Positions 1 to 10,198 are shown, numbered from the stretch's first letter. The stretch is DNA of 64,000 bases from Saccharum officinarum (GCA_020631735.1 CM036223.1:6548191-6612190); one strand, 5' to 3'. Notes: generated from the sequence alone by a model not told the origin. Translations and numbers: made by a program.

Positions 1-1228
1 TTAGATCCTCCAACGGTCACTGCGCGCCAACGGTCAAACGCTATGACCGGACGCGCTGCTCAACCGACCGGACGCGCCGGTCCCGATGACCGGACGCGCC
101 TGTCGAACGACCGGACGCGCCGATCGCACTGACCCACGCGCCCGTGACGCAACGACCGGACGCGCTCCTTGTGATGACCGGACGCGACAGTGCCCGCGTC
201 CGGTTAGAGTCCAGTAAGCTCCTTCAACGATCGGACGTGTCCGATCATGTGTGACCGGACGCGCCCCGCGTCCGATCGTCCTCTATGAACCTCAGTTCCT
301 TCTGGGCGCATGACCGGACGCGCCGGTCCCGCGAGTGACCGGACGCGCCGGTTGCAAACCCTAGCCCACGCGCCTGAAACCGCGCTGTACTGACCGGACA
401 CGTCCGGTCATACCGAGACCGCGTCCGGTGCAGCGTCCGGTCACCTCTGTGACCTCCGTTTGCTTCCGTTTCTTTTCCAACTTACGGCGTAGTGGAAAAT
501 AGGCATTTCATTTCCCTGAAATCGCCTGAATCCCGCGCTCGCACGCTCGGCGGGAGGGAGAGAGGAACCCAAACCCCTCTCTACCCGCAAACCACAGCGC
601 GACCAACGCCACCTTTGCAAATGTGCCAACACCATCAAGTGTACATCTCCATGTGCTTGTGTGTTAGTTTTTTTTCTCAATCATTTTCAAAGGTTTTCCA
701 ATTAGCTCACTAGGCCCTACATGCAATGCACTTCATGAATTCACCTAGTGGCACCCGTGCATCGAATAACCGATAAGACTTCCCCTCTTAATAGTTCGGC
801 TATCGATCCTAAACCACTCACACCCTTTATGGTGTCTTGAGTGTAAAACAAAATGGCCCTATGGTTATACCTTTGCCTTGAGCCCATTTTGTTTCTCCAA
901 ATGATATGATCCACTTCATATCATCACATGACCGTCTCGATCCATCGACCTTGACTTCACTTGCTCTTCACCGTTGCATTGGTCCGTCGGCGCTAAGTCT
1001 TGCTCAAGCTTCACCATCGCATGGTCCTTCGCTTAGAAGCCTCGACTTGCCCTTCACCTTCACAACCGGTCCATCGAGCCAAGCCTCATCTTGGTCTTCA
1101 TCATCTTGGTCACATGAGTCAATGTCATGTCTCATATGCAATGACCACCTTTATCTAAATCATCCACTTAGATACAAAGGTTAGTCCTAGGTTTCATCAA
1201 TTAGCCAAAACCAAACTAGGGACTTTCA
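1..1228 (-). mobile_element. Sirevirus-type copia LTR, partial
   Basis: The first 440 bases hold about a dozen copies of GACCGGACGCG or its palindromic forms (for example ACCGGACACGTCCGGT near 395-410). From about 200 to 1228 the sequence aligns by eye, in the same orientation, with the 3' LTR at 58594-59393. Both share the TAGAGTCCAGTAAGCTCC stretch, the GGCGTAGTGGAAAATAG stretch and the terminal GGGACTTTCA-like end. On the minus strand the LTR therefore begins TGAAAGTCC at 1228. No polypurine tract follows at 1229, so this is either a solo LTR or the outer (5') LTR of an element lying left of the window. Palindrome-rich LTRs are known in Sireviruses. The left end is cut by the window edge. 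Confidence 0.75.
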
Positions 1229-1903
1229 CCACCGCCGCCCCATGATGGATGTCGAGCTCCACCACGTCCCGGACGCGGTTGGGGAGATCCAGGAGGCGCT
1301 CCTCCCGGTTCACACCATGAGCATGGACGTACCCCACCATGGCGTCCGCTGCCTCCTAGATCCCCAGCAGCTCTGCCTCTAGCTCTGCTCAGCACATGAA
1401 CACAATGAGTGCGAAAAATGAATGCAATCCTTTAGATCGAAATAATGAACGAAGAACTCACCGGGCACATGACTATCCGCAGCCACCTGCTGGTCTCGGA
1501 CGACCTGCATCTTCCATTCCACCGCCTCAAGCATAGCCTGGGAGACCTTCAGGTATCTCCTGAGTCACTCCACCTCCATCTCCACCGTCGCGGCCGGCGC
1601 AACATCCAATGATTGTGCCGGCTCCGCGGTCACGGCCAGAGGCAAGCGCCTCCCGTGTCCGCCACCGAAGGACAACCCCACCCACGTCACGTGGTGCCGC
1701 ATGGACCGCTCGCCACCGGACACGTCACCGGCAGGGTGTTTACCTGGATAGCAAAAGCGGAGGGAGAATACCGCGGCAAGGGGGGAGCAAAGAGATCGCA
1801 GGCTGCTACGAAGAACTAAGAAGAACAGATGGGCTCCTACGCCCCACCTGTACCTGTATTTATAACGTCGTACAAGGCAACTGACCGGGCACCTGTTGCC
1901 CAA
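1229..1903 (-). pseudogene. Antisense ORF (aORF) remnant of Tat gypsy element
   Basis: Read on the minus strand, two exon-like blocks are separated by a 77-bp intron-like segment, about 1461 down to 1385, with a GTGAGT donor and a CAG acceptor. The upstream block contains EAVEWKMQVVRDQQVAADS; the downstream block contains GYVHAHGVNREERLLDLPNR and VVELDIHHGAAVAL. That arrangement (coiled-coil-like Glu/Gln/Arg-rich part, then a GYV..G....RL.D.P.RVR motif and an Ala-rich end) matches the protein encoded antisense in the 3' region of Tat/Grande/RIRE2-type grass elements, whose function is unknown. In-frame stops (TGA at 1565-1567 and a TAG in the downstream block) break it. The downstream end is cut by the LTR at 1228. 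Confidence 0.5.
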
Positions 1904-2201
1904 CTCCTAACGTACATGAAAACCCAGGCACCTCCCTACCTTCCCACGTACCGGGACACGAAGCGTCACAATAACTACTACCCGGCGCGACACCTCGTCT
2001 TCTCCAAGCGGGTCCACTCGATTCAAAGCCCTTGAAGGGATAACTCATCCCTCCAAGGCCTCGGGGGCTACACCCGGCGGGTGCACTCGCGCGCACCCAT
2101 CGGACAGCTTTCTTCAAAACAAACAAACCACAACTACCCATGGGCACTCATCCTCAAGCCTCTGAAGGAGTGCTCCACTCCTTCATAGACTTGGGGGCTA
2201 C
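1229..2201 (+). mobile_element. 3' internal region of a Tat-lineage gypsy element
   Basis: This stretch lies between the Sirevirus LTR and a gypsy LTR that starts at 2202. It ends in a purine/G-rich tract, CTTGGGGGCTA (about 2190-2200), directly before the LTR, as expected of a polypurine tract. Phrases of the type CTCGGGGGCTACACCCGG (about 2060-2078) are typical of the untranslated 3' region of grass Tat elements. No sense-strand pol coding remains. The only coding relic is the antisense gene listed separately. The element is truncated on its left by the Sirevirus LTR. Confidence 0.6.
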
Positions 2202-3219
2202 TGTCGAGTATCAATAGTAGGCATACCCTAGCGTGTTAGCTACTAAATCGTTCGAGGCTTAGGAATGTCTTCCGCCTCGCCCGAGCCCCTTGACGTCATC
2301 AAAACGCCCCAACCCCTGTGCCCTGTCGAGAACGATTTTCGCCTCACCCGACCCCTGCAACGTAAGCACGGGAGCGCCCGACCCCCTTGGCATACTTCTG
2401 CCTCGCCCGAGGGACACGTGGAGCCCTCTGGCAAGACGGGGAGCCACGGGGGCCCTCACCACGACACCCATTCCCGCCGATGGGACGGACATGACCGTGC
2501 ACAGTGAACAGGAGCGTGGGAACCGCGCTCTGACCCAACATGATCCCGGTCATTCCACCACGATGACATCCATACCTCTACAACGACAGGGGTAACGGCA
2601 ATTGTACCACCTACCCCCCTCTCTACGCAAATCTGGGCGTCCGTACTGCCCATCCTCGATGGCACAGAAGCACATAGGATGAAGCATGGCCACAGCATGT
2701 TGCACCAGCGGATGGAGAGGCCAAAAGATCAATGCCCATTGCATCTCTGCGCTACAGGGGAAACTGCTCCCACCAGATAAGGAGGAAGACGGTCGCACCC
2801 GAGGCCACCTTTTTTGTTTTTCTCTTTCGTCTTTTTCCTATTTCACCTTTTTACCACAAATGTAACCTGAGCCCCCCCTTGGAAATTATAAAAGGGAAGG
2901 CAGGGGACACACCTCGCGAAGGGGGCATGATGGACGAACACAGAAACGACGGGCACACTCCTCGCTAAGACAACACACACATCACCCCTCAAAAGAGACC
3001 TGGGATCCGTTCTCTCTCTCGAAAGCTTGTAATCCTACTACGAGCACTCTGGTGCAAGGCAACACGAGCAGCAGTAGAATCCACTGGACGTAGGACCGTT
3101 CTTGTCCGAACCAGTATACATACACCCTTGTGTCGGCTTTGCACACCATCCGGGCCTAGACGTGCAGATACAAACTCACTCGTCGCTCTGTCTAGACCCC
3201 CGGTTTCTAGACACCGACA
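2202..3219 (+). mobile_element. Tat gypsy 3' LTR (1018 bp)
   Basis: It begins TGTCGAG directly after a polypurine tract and ends CACCGACA, giving the short inverted ends TGTCG...CGACA typical of LTRs. A strong core promoter TATAAAAGGG lies at 2887-2896. The order (antisense ORF relic, PPT, then LTR) makes it the 3' LTR of a plus-strand element. No second LTR of this family is visible in the window, so insertion age cannot be estimated. Confidence 0.75.
2887..2896 (+). promoter_or_regulatory. TATA box of the Tat LTR promoter
   Basis: TATAAAAGGG sits about 685 bp into the LTR, a normal position for the U3/R boundary of a long gypsy LTR. Transcription would start roughly 30 bp downstream and run toward the flanking DNA at 3220. 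Confidence 0.6.
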
Positions 3220-3237
3220 ATTATATATATACACACT

Positions 3238-4039
3238 CTAGCAAAAATACCCGTGTGTTACAACGGATAGTTATTTTCACTCTTATTAAGATGTTAACAT
3301 CTTTCTCGCAGTTCTTCTATCTTTGCATCCGTTGATGACAATATATATACCCTTGATGCACCTACAAACAAACTATTTAGTCGTTCACCTTCACCAGAGT
3401 AGTCATGTATGGGTAAGTCTCTATTGCGCGCGCTAGCAGCTTCATCGACAGCGGCTCAATGTCCGTCGTCTTTCTTAGCGTACAACAAATCTGCCTCTTC
3501 TTGTGTATTAGTTATTTTTTTATTTATATTTAGTTGAACAGGTTTGGAACAGGAGAAAAAAAAAGCAACGAAATTTAGCAAAAAGAAGACATCCGAAGAA
3601 ATAGCATATATAGACAATGGATGGTACCCAGTGCGTGACGGATAACTCTCTCTTGCTCCTAACAGAAACTGGAACATTCACGTGTAAAAAACAGAGAAAG
3701 ATAAAGATAAAAATAAAAATAAAAAGACCAAAAATAATAAGATAAGTTTGACTAATTTCTACTTTTTTTCCCTTTTCTATGTGAATTACGATGAGGATTC
3801 CTATTCAACTTATTACTTAGGATCGAAGAATATATTTGGAAAAAAGATTCCTAGCTATCGAAGCTATTTTAAGAACCTGTGCCAAGCCGTTGTCATATAA
3901 ATCAAGAGAGTTGTAAATATGGATATAGACGACTTCCACATTCACGTAGTTAGTTAGGAGACGACGGACCAAAAAATAGCTAGAAATTTTGCCTCTTTAT
4001 TATTAGGTATAGATATAGATATATAGGTATAGATATAGA
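3238..4039 (-). mobile_element. Non-autonomous Helitron, minus strand
   Basis: On the minus strand the element starts TCTATATCTATACC at 4039, after a host A, followed by repeated TATACCTA units and TAATAATAAAGAGGCAAAA. It ends with a CCGTTGTAACACACGGG hairpin-like block followed by CTAG at 3238. These match the published maize Helitron ends: a TCTMTAYTA-type 5' end, and a CGT..YAA.GCACG-type 3' block 8-12 bases before CTAG. The base after CTAG is A rather than T, so the terminus is slightly degenerate. It is only about 0.8 kb with no coding capacity. Confidence 0.65.
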
Positions 4040-4045
4040 TTTGCA

Positions 4046-4381
4046 TGATTCTAGGAAATAGGCGACGGTTTCCAGGTCAAGCATGGAAGCTAAGTATAAA
4101 GCTTTGGCCAATGCAACTGCAAAGATTCAAGTTGAAGATCTCACATCCTCTTGCAGCCTGTCTTTGGTGTCAGTTAACCCTGTGTTTTATGCTCGAACAA
4201 AGCACATTTAGATATACTATCATTTTTGTAAGAGAACAAGTTGCAACCAAGCGGCTGGACATCCATTTTATTAGTTCTGCATATTAGGTTGTTGACAGAT
4301 TTACAAAGGTACTACCTGCACAACAATTGGTGTCATTCAGGAACAATCTCAACTTGGCAGGTGCGTTGTGATTGTCGGGGG
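4046..4381 (+). pseudogene. Decayed copia RNase H / C-terminal pol fragment
   Basis: Fragments typical of the end of copia pol can be read across several frames and stops: MEAKYKALANATAKIQVEDL (the RNase H S.EAEYKALA region), then VNPVFYARTKHI, then LDIHFISSAY, in the correct order. The reading frame is destroyed. The fragment runs to a G-rich tract (TTGTCGGGGG, ending about 4381) that would be the polypurine tract before an LTR starting at 4382. The left side is cut by the Helitron. Confidence 0.65.
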
Positions 4382-4590
4382 TGTTAGGAAATACATGTGA
4401 CAGGTGCTAGTCATGGTATTGTTGGTGGATTGCTTATCGAGGCGTGTTGTTACGACTCCTATCCATATATCTAGATAATCTCTAGTTTGTTGTAATCTTG
4501 CATATCTTCTTGTCTTGTAAGTTAGTTCATGCATGTACATGTACTTGCTGTACATGATGTAAGTGCCACGCTTGGGGCTTTTTCTAGTTA
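4382..4590 (+). mobile_element. Copia LTR remnant
   Basis: It starts TGTTAGGAAATAC directly after the polypurine tract of the preceding copia fragment, as expected for a 3' LTR. Pyrimidine-rich text with CTAGTTTGTTGTAATC and the CATGTACATGTAC repeats (about 4530-4545) are plausible LTR content. No clear CA terminus or target duplication was found, so the right end is approximate. Confidence 0.45.
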
Positions 4591-5476
4591 TATTAGCACG
4601 AAGCCGTGAGCCTGACAAGGGATCACGTTACACCCACTTTCACACAGGGAAGAGAAGAGAAGGAGCCCACAGATTAGTATCTCATCTAACTGTTAAGATT
4701 AAACTAAATGGACGGTTTAATTTCATTTTGGAGTATCCTAGAAATTTTCATACAGAAAAATGCAGATTTGAACTCCATGGACGCGACTGCCGACTAGCAC
4801 TGCACGCATTCATGTCGATCCAGCTGATGGACGTTGATGACACGGCAACCAACCACGCTACATCGCTACCTCCAGGTTCAGGACCAGGATGATACCATAG
4901 CGGGCAGCGCTGGGAGCAGGGCTACCAATGAAGTTTCCAATATAATTCCAGCTGATCATGCATGGTCTAGCCAAGACCGAGGCCAGGCAGGAGCCCCCAC
5001 ATTCCATACAGTGCAGTGAATGGGCATGTCCGGTGCTGTGCTGCTGTGCATCAGCTCAAATATCATGGCTTGGCTTGCCTTCATCATCATCATCTATCAT
5101 TCTATCTACCAGAGCAGAGCAATGCAAAAGGGTACGGTGTGCAGAATCTAGCCATATTGTGTAGGAGTGTACTACTATACTTATAGAGATATCCAGCAGG
5201 CATTTAGACGATCTTGCAGTTTCTGCCAGAGTCCAGGGCTCTCCATGTGATGCTCCATTTGGTTCATAATATTAAGATATGTGATGTTATCATTTGCATT
5301 GCACTTGTGTGGAGTTTCAATATGTATTTATTCAGAACATAGGTTTAATTTATATCAGCTCACTCTTGCATCCTTTTTTATGACATCATGGATCTAGATT
5401 TTGAATTATTACAACTTTTGAAATTTGCTGAACCCCAAAATAACATAAACATCAACTACACATCATTTATGAATTA
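4591..5476. other. Intergenic; contains relic of a second RLK-type upstream region
   Basis: There is no gene here. Three short blocks at 4769-4785, 4915-4950 and 4961-5018 match, in the same order and orientation, blocks at 8171-8187, 8335-8370 and 9402-9460 upstream of the receptor kinase. The first match is 17 identical bases (TGAACTCCATGGACGCG). I infer the remains of a duplicated promoter whose own gene (to the left) is gone. The rest, about 5030-5476, is probably the 3' UTR and flank of the kinase gene at 5477. Confidence 0.45.
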
Positions 5477-8038
5477 TTACACTAAAGCCATGTCTGTGGA
5501 CTTTGTTATAGCTGCAAGTAGTCTAGGCATTGGTGGCATATCAAGCTCTTGGAGACCCTCAAGACACCTGACAACTTCACCCATCGTCGGACGCTGATTC
5601 TCATCTTCCTGGATGCACCAACATGCAAGTTTGCAAACCCTTTCAGCCTCTGCTACATCGAACTCACCTTGTAGCCGTGGGTCCACCAAACTCCACACAT
5701 CTCCCTCATGAAGCTTGCCGACGGCATGCACCGGAAAATAAGCAGCATGGGGATTATTGTCACTAGTGTGTACAACTTCTGGCGAGTTCCTTCTTCCTGA
5801 TATGATTTCCATCAGTACCATACCAAAGCTGTAAACATCAGCCTTTGGTGTAATAGCAACTCCGCTAAGCCACTCTGGGGCAAGATACCCTGCGGTTCCT
5901 CTGAATGTAGTCAGAACTCGACTAAAATCCCTTCCTACAAACACTGCCATCCCAAAGTCTGCAATCTTAGGGACAAATGATACATCAAGAAGTATGTTTT
6001 CTGGCTTAATATCACAGTGTATGATGCAGTCACGGCAACTCTGATGCAAGTAGCACAATCCTCTAGCAATTCCAATGGCTATTTGATATCTGGTGCTCCA
6101 TTTAAGGACGACAGCATTGCTTTGAAATAGATGGGCATCAAGAGACCCATTCGTCATGTGTTCATACAGCAGCATCCTGTTATCACCTTCACAGCAAAAA
6201 CCAATCAATTTCACTAGGTTTATATGTTGGATCAATCCAATCGAGCTCACCTCGGCTCTGAATTGCTTCTCTCCCTGACGGACGCCATCAAGCCTTTTCA
6301 CTGCTATGACAGTCTGGTCGTCTAACATTCCTTTGAACACAGAACCAAAACCTCCAGCTCCCAGCCTTTCTGAGAAACTTTTAGTAGCATGACTTATATC
6401 AGTGTATCTAAAGGCTATAATTCCACCACCACTATCTTCAATACCATGTAACGGCATGCAACACCAGTTGAACTTTTTCTTCCAAATCATAAACAACAGC
6501 AGGGGCATTAGTATCACAAGAATAACAATAATGCTTGAAGCAATGACAATAACTCCAACGTTTGGTTTCCTTTTGTTTCTTGTTCTCCAGCTTTCCAAAT
6601 CTTTGGCGGCAAGGCGAAGATAAACAACGTCTTCTGAAGTGTTATCAAGGCCATCATTCTGTTTCACATCAAGCAATTCCCCATTCCAGACAGAACATCT
6701 GCTGTTGTTAAAGGAATAAGCTGTGCAGGAGCAGTCACTGAGACAAGCTTCTGCGCAATCGCTCTGAGCGGTAGCGTCCTCTATGCTCCGGGGATGATTG
6801 GGCAATGTAACACGAGCTATGGGGTGGAACACATCTGTTGACCTTGTTGTGTTCTTGCCACTAGCTGTGCAATCTAAAGGAGTGTTCCTGACACACCCTC
6901 CAGTTTGATCACCAAGCTCCCAGTCCTGAGGTGACTTTTGGGAGAAGGTCTCCATACAGTCACAAAAGTTTGGACCCAAATTGCCATTGCAGACCGTGAA
7001 AGGTCCACAGATAGCATACGTAGTGCAGAAATCAGCAGGCTGGGAATATATGGTCTTCCAAGACTGACTTGATTCTGACCAAACATTCAGCTTAACCTGA
7101 CCAGAGATGTCTAGTGAGACGAATGAGGAAGATGACTCATTCAGTGAGGTGTACGTGAAGTACTCCTCTTCATCGTTGTCGATGTATGTGGGTTTAAACA
7201 AGCCTTTGGTCCGTGGATCCGATTCTAGCAGGCCACTGAGCACAGGTAGAAGTGTAGCTAATTTTCCGGATGGCCAAGACCAAGTTGCTACAAGAGGGGG
7301 GTTCCGGCGCCCGAGGCGCAGGATCCCGTTGCTGCCTATTTCAAGGCTGTATGAGCCAAGACCGGGATCTATGAGGTTCTTCTTTGAGATGTACTGCCAT
7401 TTAACACCAGTGACCTTGTTCCAACCCAACTTGGCACCAGGAATTCCAACATCTGTTGGATGGTCAAAGCTCTGCCATAATGGTGCTTCATTGGAATCAG
7501 AAGATGGGTTGCTATGTGCTACGAGGGCAAGGTTTCCATTGTTCCTGAGAATGGCACTAGTAGTGTTTGTGCTGGTTTCTGTCGACCTATTGATGAAGTG
7601 AGTAGTGGACCAGATTATGGATTCGGTGGTGGCATTCTCTGAGAGGAGGATGGCAAAATTGCCATCTTGCAAGAACTTGAGCTTTGTTAGCTTGAGCTCA
7701 GGGTCAGTGATGGGTTTCTCCCTGTTGGCAACCCAGACAGGGGTGAAAACTGGGATCTTGTTGAACCATATGCCAAGGTACCAGCCGGGAGAGGAGGTGG
7801 TGGTGACATCAGTGGACTTACTGATGCTGGACGACGATACTGGTGGCTGGAACTGGAAGAAGCCGAGCGCAAACTTGCCGTTTCTTGAGATGAGCTTGTC
7901 GCCGGCGGCTAGTGTCTGGCCTGCCGCGAGAGTGTCGCCATTCGCCGCGGCGGCAACGATGACGGAATGCAAAGGAGCGTGCTGCAGGGAAGATAAGAGC
8001 AGGAGGCCACCGAGTAGTGTGTAGAGGAGAGGAGGCAT
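5477..8038 (-). CDS. G-type lectin S-receptor-like Ser/Thr kinase (SD-type RLK)
   Basis: This is a single-exon plasma-membrane receptor kinase of 853 residues. The first ATG is at 8038; upstream in-frame codons contain no ATG and lie across a TATA box. In order: signal peptide (LLYTLLGGLLLLSSL), bulb-type lectin domain (GFALGFF-like, WVANREKP, LWQSFDHPTD), S-locus glycoprotein region, Cys-rich PAN domain (CAEACLSDCSCTAYSFNNSRC), one membrane helix (VGVIVIASSIIVILVILMPL), then a kinase. The kinase has the LGAGGFGSVFKG loop, AVKRLDG lysine, HCDIKPENILL catalytic loop, DFGMAV and GTAGYLAPEW. The catalytic loop has Cys instead of Arg before Asp (non-RD), usual for this subfamily. All key residues are present, so it looks functional. 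Relatives include Arabidopsis At2g19130-like kinases. The ligand is unknown; roles in immunity and stress are reported for relatives. Confidence 0.93.
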   Translation of the reverse strand: MPPLLYTLLGGLLLLSSLQHAPLHSVIVAAAANGDTLAAGQTLAAGDKLISRNGKFALGFFQFQPPVSSSSISKSTDVTTTSSPGWYLGIWFNKIPVFTPVWVANREKPITDPELKLTKLKFLQDGNFAILLSENATTESIIWSTTHFINRSTETSTNTTSAILRNNGNLALVAHSNPSSDSNEAPLWQSFDHPTDVGIPGAKLGWNKVTGVKWQYISKKNLIDPGLGSYSLEIGSNGILRLGRRNPPLVATWSWPSGKLATLLPVLSGLLESDPRTKGLFKPTYIDNDEEEYFTYTSLNESSSSFVSLDISGQVKLNVWSESSQSWKTIYSQPADFCTTYAICGPFTVCNGNLGPNFCDCMETFSQKSPQDWELGDQTGGCVRNTPLDCTASGKNTTRSTDVFHPIARVTLPNHPRSIEDATAQSDCAEACLSDCSCTAYSFNNSRCSVWNGELLDVKQNDGLDNTSEDVVYLRLAAKDLESWRTRNKRKPNVGVIVIASSIIVILVILMPLLLFMIWKKKFNWCCMPLHGIEDSGGGIIAFRYTDISHATKSFSERLGAGGFGSVFKGMLDDQTVIAVKRLDGVRQGEKQFRAEVSSIGLIQHINLVKLIGFCCEGDNRMLLYEHMTNGSLDAHLFQSNAVVLKWSTRYQIAIGIARGLCYLHQSCRDCIIHCDIKPENILLDVSFVPKIADFGMAVFVGRDFSRVLTTFRGTAGYLAPEWLSGVAITPKADVYSFGMVLMEIISGRRNSPEVVHTSDNNPHAAYFPVHAVGKLHEGDVWSLVDPRLQGEFDVAEAERVCKLACWCIQEDENQRPTMGEVVRCLEGLQELDMPPMPRLLAAITKSTDMALV

Positions 8039-8129
8039 CGGGCATGGAGAAGAGAAAGGAGTATGTAGCTGTGGTTTGGCTTGTGATGGAAAGGAGTATG
8101 CTGATGCCCTACTGGTAGGAGAAGAAGTG

Positions 8130-8138
8130 CATATATAG
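8130..8138 (-). promoter_or_regulatory. TATA box of the receptor kinase gene
   Basis: On the minus strand CTATATATGC lies about 95 bp upstream of the first ATG (8038), which leaves a short 5' UTR of about 65 bp. It also shows that codons of the open frame above 8130 lie upstream of transcription and are not part of the protein. Confidence 0.6.
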
Positions 8139-8483
8139 AAACAGAAAAAGGTTGCACAATGCACAGGGTGTGAACTCCATGGACGCGTCTAGGACTGCAA
8201 GCTGACGGATCACGGCCGGACGGGGAGGATTCTTGATTAGGACAGCAGTTGGTTAGTTCTAGTCTCCGTCAAGTCAAGTCAACCGCCAGCTGGCCCATGT
8301 GCAGCGCTTATATAGTAATGCCTACTAGGCTACTAGCAGGACTATCAGTGAAGTTTCCCAAGATTCCAACGCATGCAGTCTTCCAAAAATTTTACAAGAT
8401 TCTCCGTCACATCGAATCTTTAGACGCATACATGAAACATTAAATATAGATAAAAAAATAACTAATTAGTCCATGGACACTAA

Positions 8484-9328
8484 GACCGGCCACAATGTTA
8501 TCGGTGCTCAAAAGACTTTATCGCTGTCATAGGGCACCGATGCCTCCAGCTCTGTGATACCACAGCGTCGGCACCGATGCTTTAACTGTGCTGTGGACCC
8601 CGTGTACAGGAAAAAAATCTCATTTCTCTTCCCCGATCTCTCTGTCTCCGCCGCCGCCGAGGGCCTCCCTGCTCTACGCCCACCTCTGCACCTCTCCTCT
8701 CCTTCTCTCCCTCTGCTGCCACGGCAAGACGCCGCTCGACGCCGGAATCAAGCCGGCAAAGCCCTGCTGCCGCTCGCCCCTTTCTTCTCTCTCCCTCTTT
8801 CCCTTTTCTCTCTCTCTCAGCTCCTCGAAGAAGAGGACGGCGACGGCGCGGACGGCAGCGCGGCTCCCGACGGCGGCGCGGCTCTGGACGGCAGAGCTCC
8901 TGCTTCCCATCGCGGGCACGGCTCCGGGCGGCGGAGCTCCTCTCCGTCGTGGCCGCCGCCTCCTCATCGCCGTGAGGGACAAGGGAGGGGGTCGGGGCGG
9001 TGCTGGATCGAAGAAGAGGACGGTGACGCGGTTCTGGGCGGCGGAGCTGTCGGTGGAGGCGGACCCGCTCCTCCCGGGCGCCAGCGAGCTCCTCGCCGTC
9101 GCCGTCGTCCTCCTCGCCTCCCAGTCCATGGGCCCCGCCGGTCACCCGTCGTCATCCTCGCCTTGTTGCCGTGGAATACAATTTTTTATTGGTCGAAGCA
9201 TCGGTGCTTCTACATGCCTCGGTGCTAAATTTTTTTGGAACTTGGCACCGGCCACAATGATAGGCACCGGTGCTTAAGCCTTCTCTCTCCTCTCCTAGCA
9301 CCGGTAAAACACAACATCGTGGCCGGTC
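8484..9328. mobile_element. 845-bp TIR DNA transposon (TAA target duplication) with GC-rich cargo
   Basis: The left end reads GACCGGCCACAATGTT and the right end AACATCGTGGCCGGTC, 16-bp inverted repeats with one mismatch. Both ends are flanked by TAA (8481-8483 and 9329-9331). A 3-bp TAA duplication suggests the PIF/Harbinger superfamily, although the TIR sequence is not one I recognise. A subterminal CACCGGCCACAATGATAGGCA copy at about 9244 repeats the end. The interior (about 8630-9150) is very GC-rich, unlike the flanks. It contains overlapping open frames with no recognisable domain and looks like captured 5' UTR or exon DNA. There is no transposase. It sits about 450 bp upstream of the receptor kinase start. 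Confidence 0.7.
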
Positions 9329-9331
9329 TAA

Positions 9332-9620
9332 TTGTCAAATACAAACAAAAGAGTTATTGTGCTTCTAAAAATTTTACTGGGCAACTAAACACACCCTTGG
9401 TCATGGTCAAGTCAACCGCAAGGCAACACAGGAGGGGCCCCCAACATTCCAAGCAGTGCAAAGTCCCTCTCTGAACTCACCTTAACTTAAGTCACACACA
9501 AAAAAAAAACTCACCTTAACTTGGAAGAAGATTATGTACCTCACTCCTGAATATTCCTCGTCTCCGGCAAGGCAATCAACACAACTGCTCCTTTCATTCC
9601 GTCATGGTCATCTAGCATAG
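9332..9620. other. Intergenic, no gene seen
   Basis: This lies between the TIR transposon and the likely end of the TRM gene's 3' UTR. It includes the third block (9402-9460) shared with 4961-5018. No coding potential is seen. Confidence 0.5.
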
Positions 9621-10077
9621 TCCGTAATGTGTAATGACAATTAGCAGCTTGTTAATTGCTCAGAACTGACCAATGAACAATTGAAGCAACAAGGCAAGAG
9701 TTTGCTCGAAAGAGCTCCTCCCAGAGAACAAAATACTAAAAGAATATCCACTAGACAGCAGCACAACTGAAAGCGCTGCACCACACATAACCGGCAACAA
9801 AACAGAATATCGAGAGAGGTAATCCAACAAGCATTTGGTTCCATACCCACATGATCAATTCCTTGTCAGAGTCTGAATACAGATCACAATCCAAGATCCC
9901 TTTCATGCAACAAGCTGAAGTTATCACTATCGCAATCACAAAACTGCTTGCACCATGATCCATTTGCAATGCAGCAAAAGTATGCATTCCTTGAAAAGGA
10001 GGCACTGCGACAAGACGAGATGTATTTTAACCATAGGTCCATACATTATACAAGGTTACACATCATGCCAATCAAAT
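9621..10077 (-). other. Probable distal 3' UTR of the TRM-like gene, displaced by the copia insertion
   Basis: The DNA at 10078 and 15600 was contiguous before the copia insertion, as shown by the GGTAC duplication. This segment therefore directly continued the 3' UTR that starts at 15701. It has transcript-like composition and no domain. The exact polyadenylation site is not evident. Confidence 0.4.
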
Positions 10078-10082
10078 GGTAC

Positions 10083-10198
10083 TGTTGATGTAAATTCTAA
10101 AATATAAGAGGACCTATATGTAAGAATGAGCAAATAAGAATAGAGAGAGTGGGGAGCTGGAAAAAAGACCGGCTAGAACCTTCCCCAAATTTACAACA
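10083..10198 (+). repeat. Copia 5' LTR
   Basis: 116 bp, TGTTGATG...ACAACA, preceded by GGTAC. It has no obvious TATAAA box; the nearest AT-rich candidate is AAAATATAAG near its left end. Confidence 0.95.

Noticed and set aside
1..440. CRISPR-like or satellite array
   Set aside because: Units are short, irregularly spaced and match the palindromic repeats of a Sirevirus LTR. This is also a plant nuclear sequence.
8039..8164. Longer N-terminus for the receptor kinase (open frame up to 8164)
   Set aside because: No ATG occurs in it, and it crosses the TATA box at about 8130-8138. The first ATG at 8038 gives a proper signal peptide.
8554..9277. Overlapping open frames of up to 229 codons on both strands
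   Set aside because: They lie in GC-rich transposon cargo, where stops are rare by composition. No domain, and several frames are open at once.
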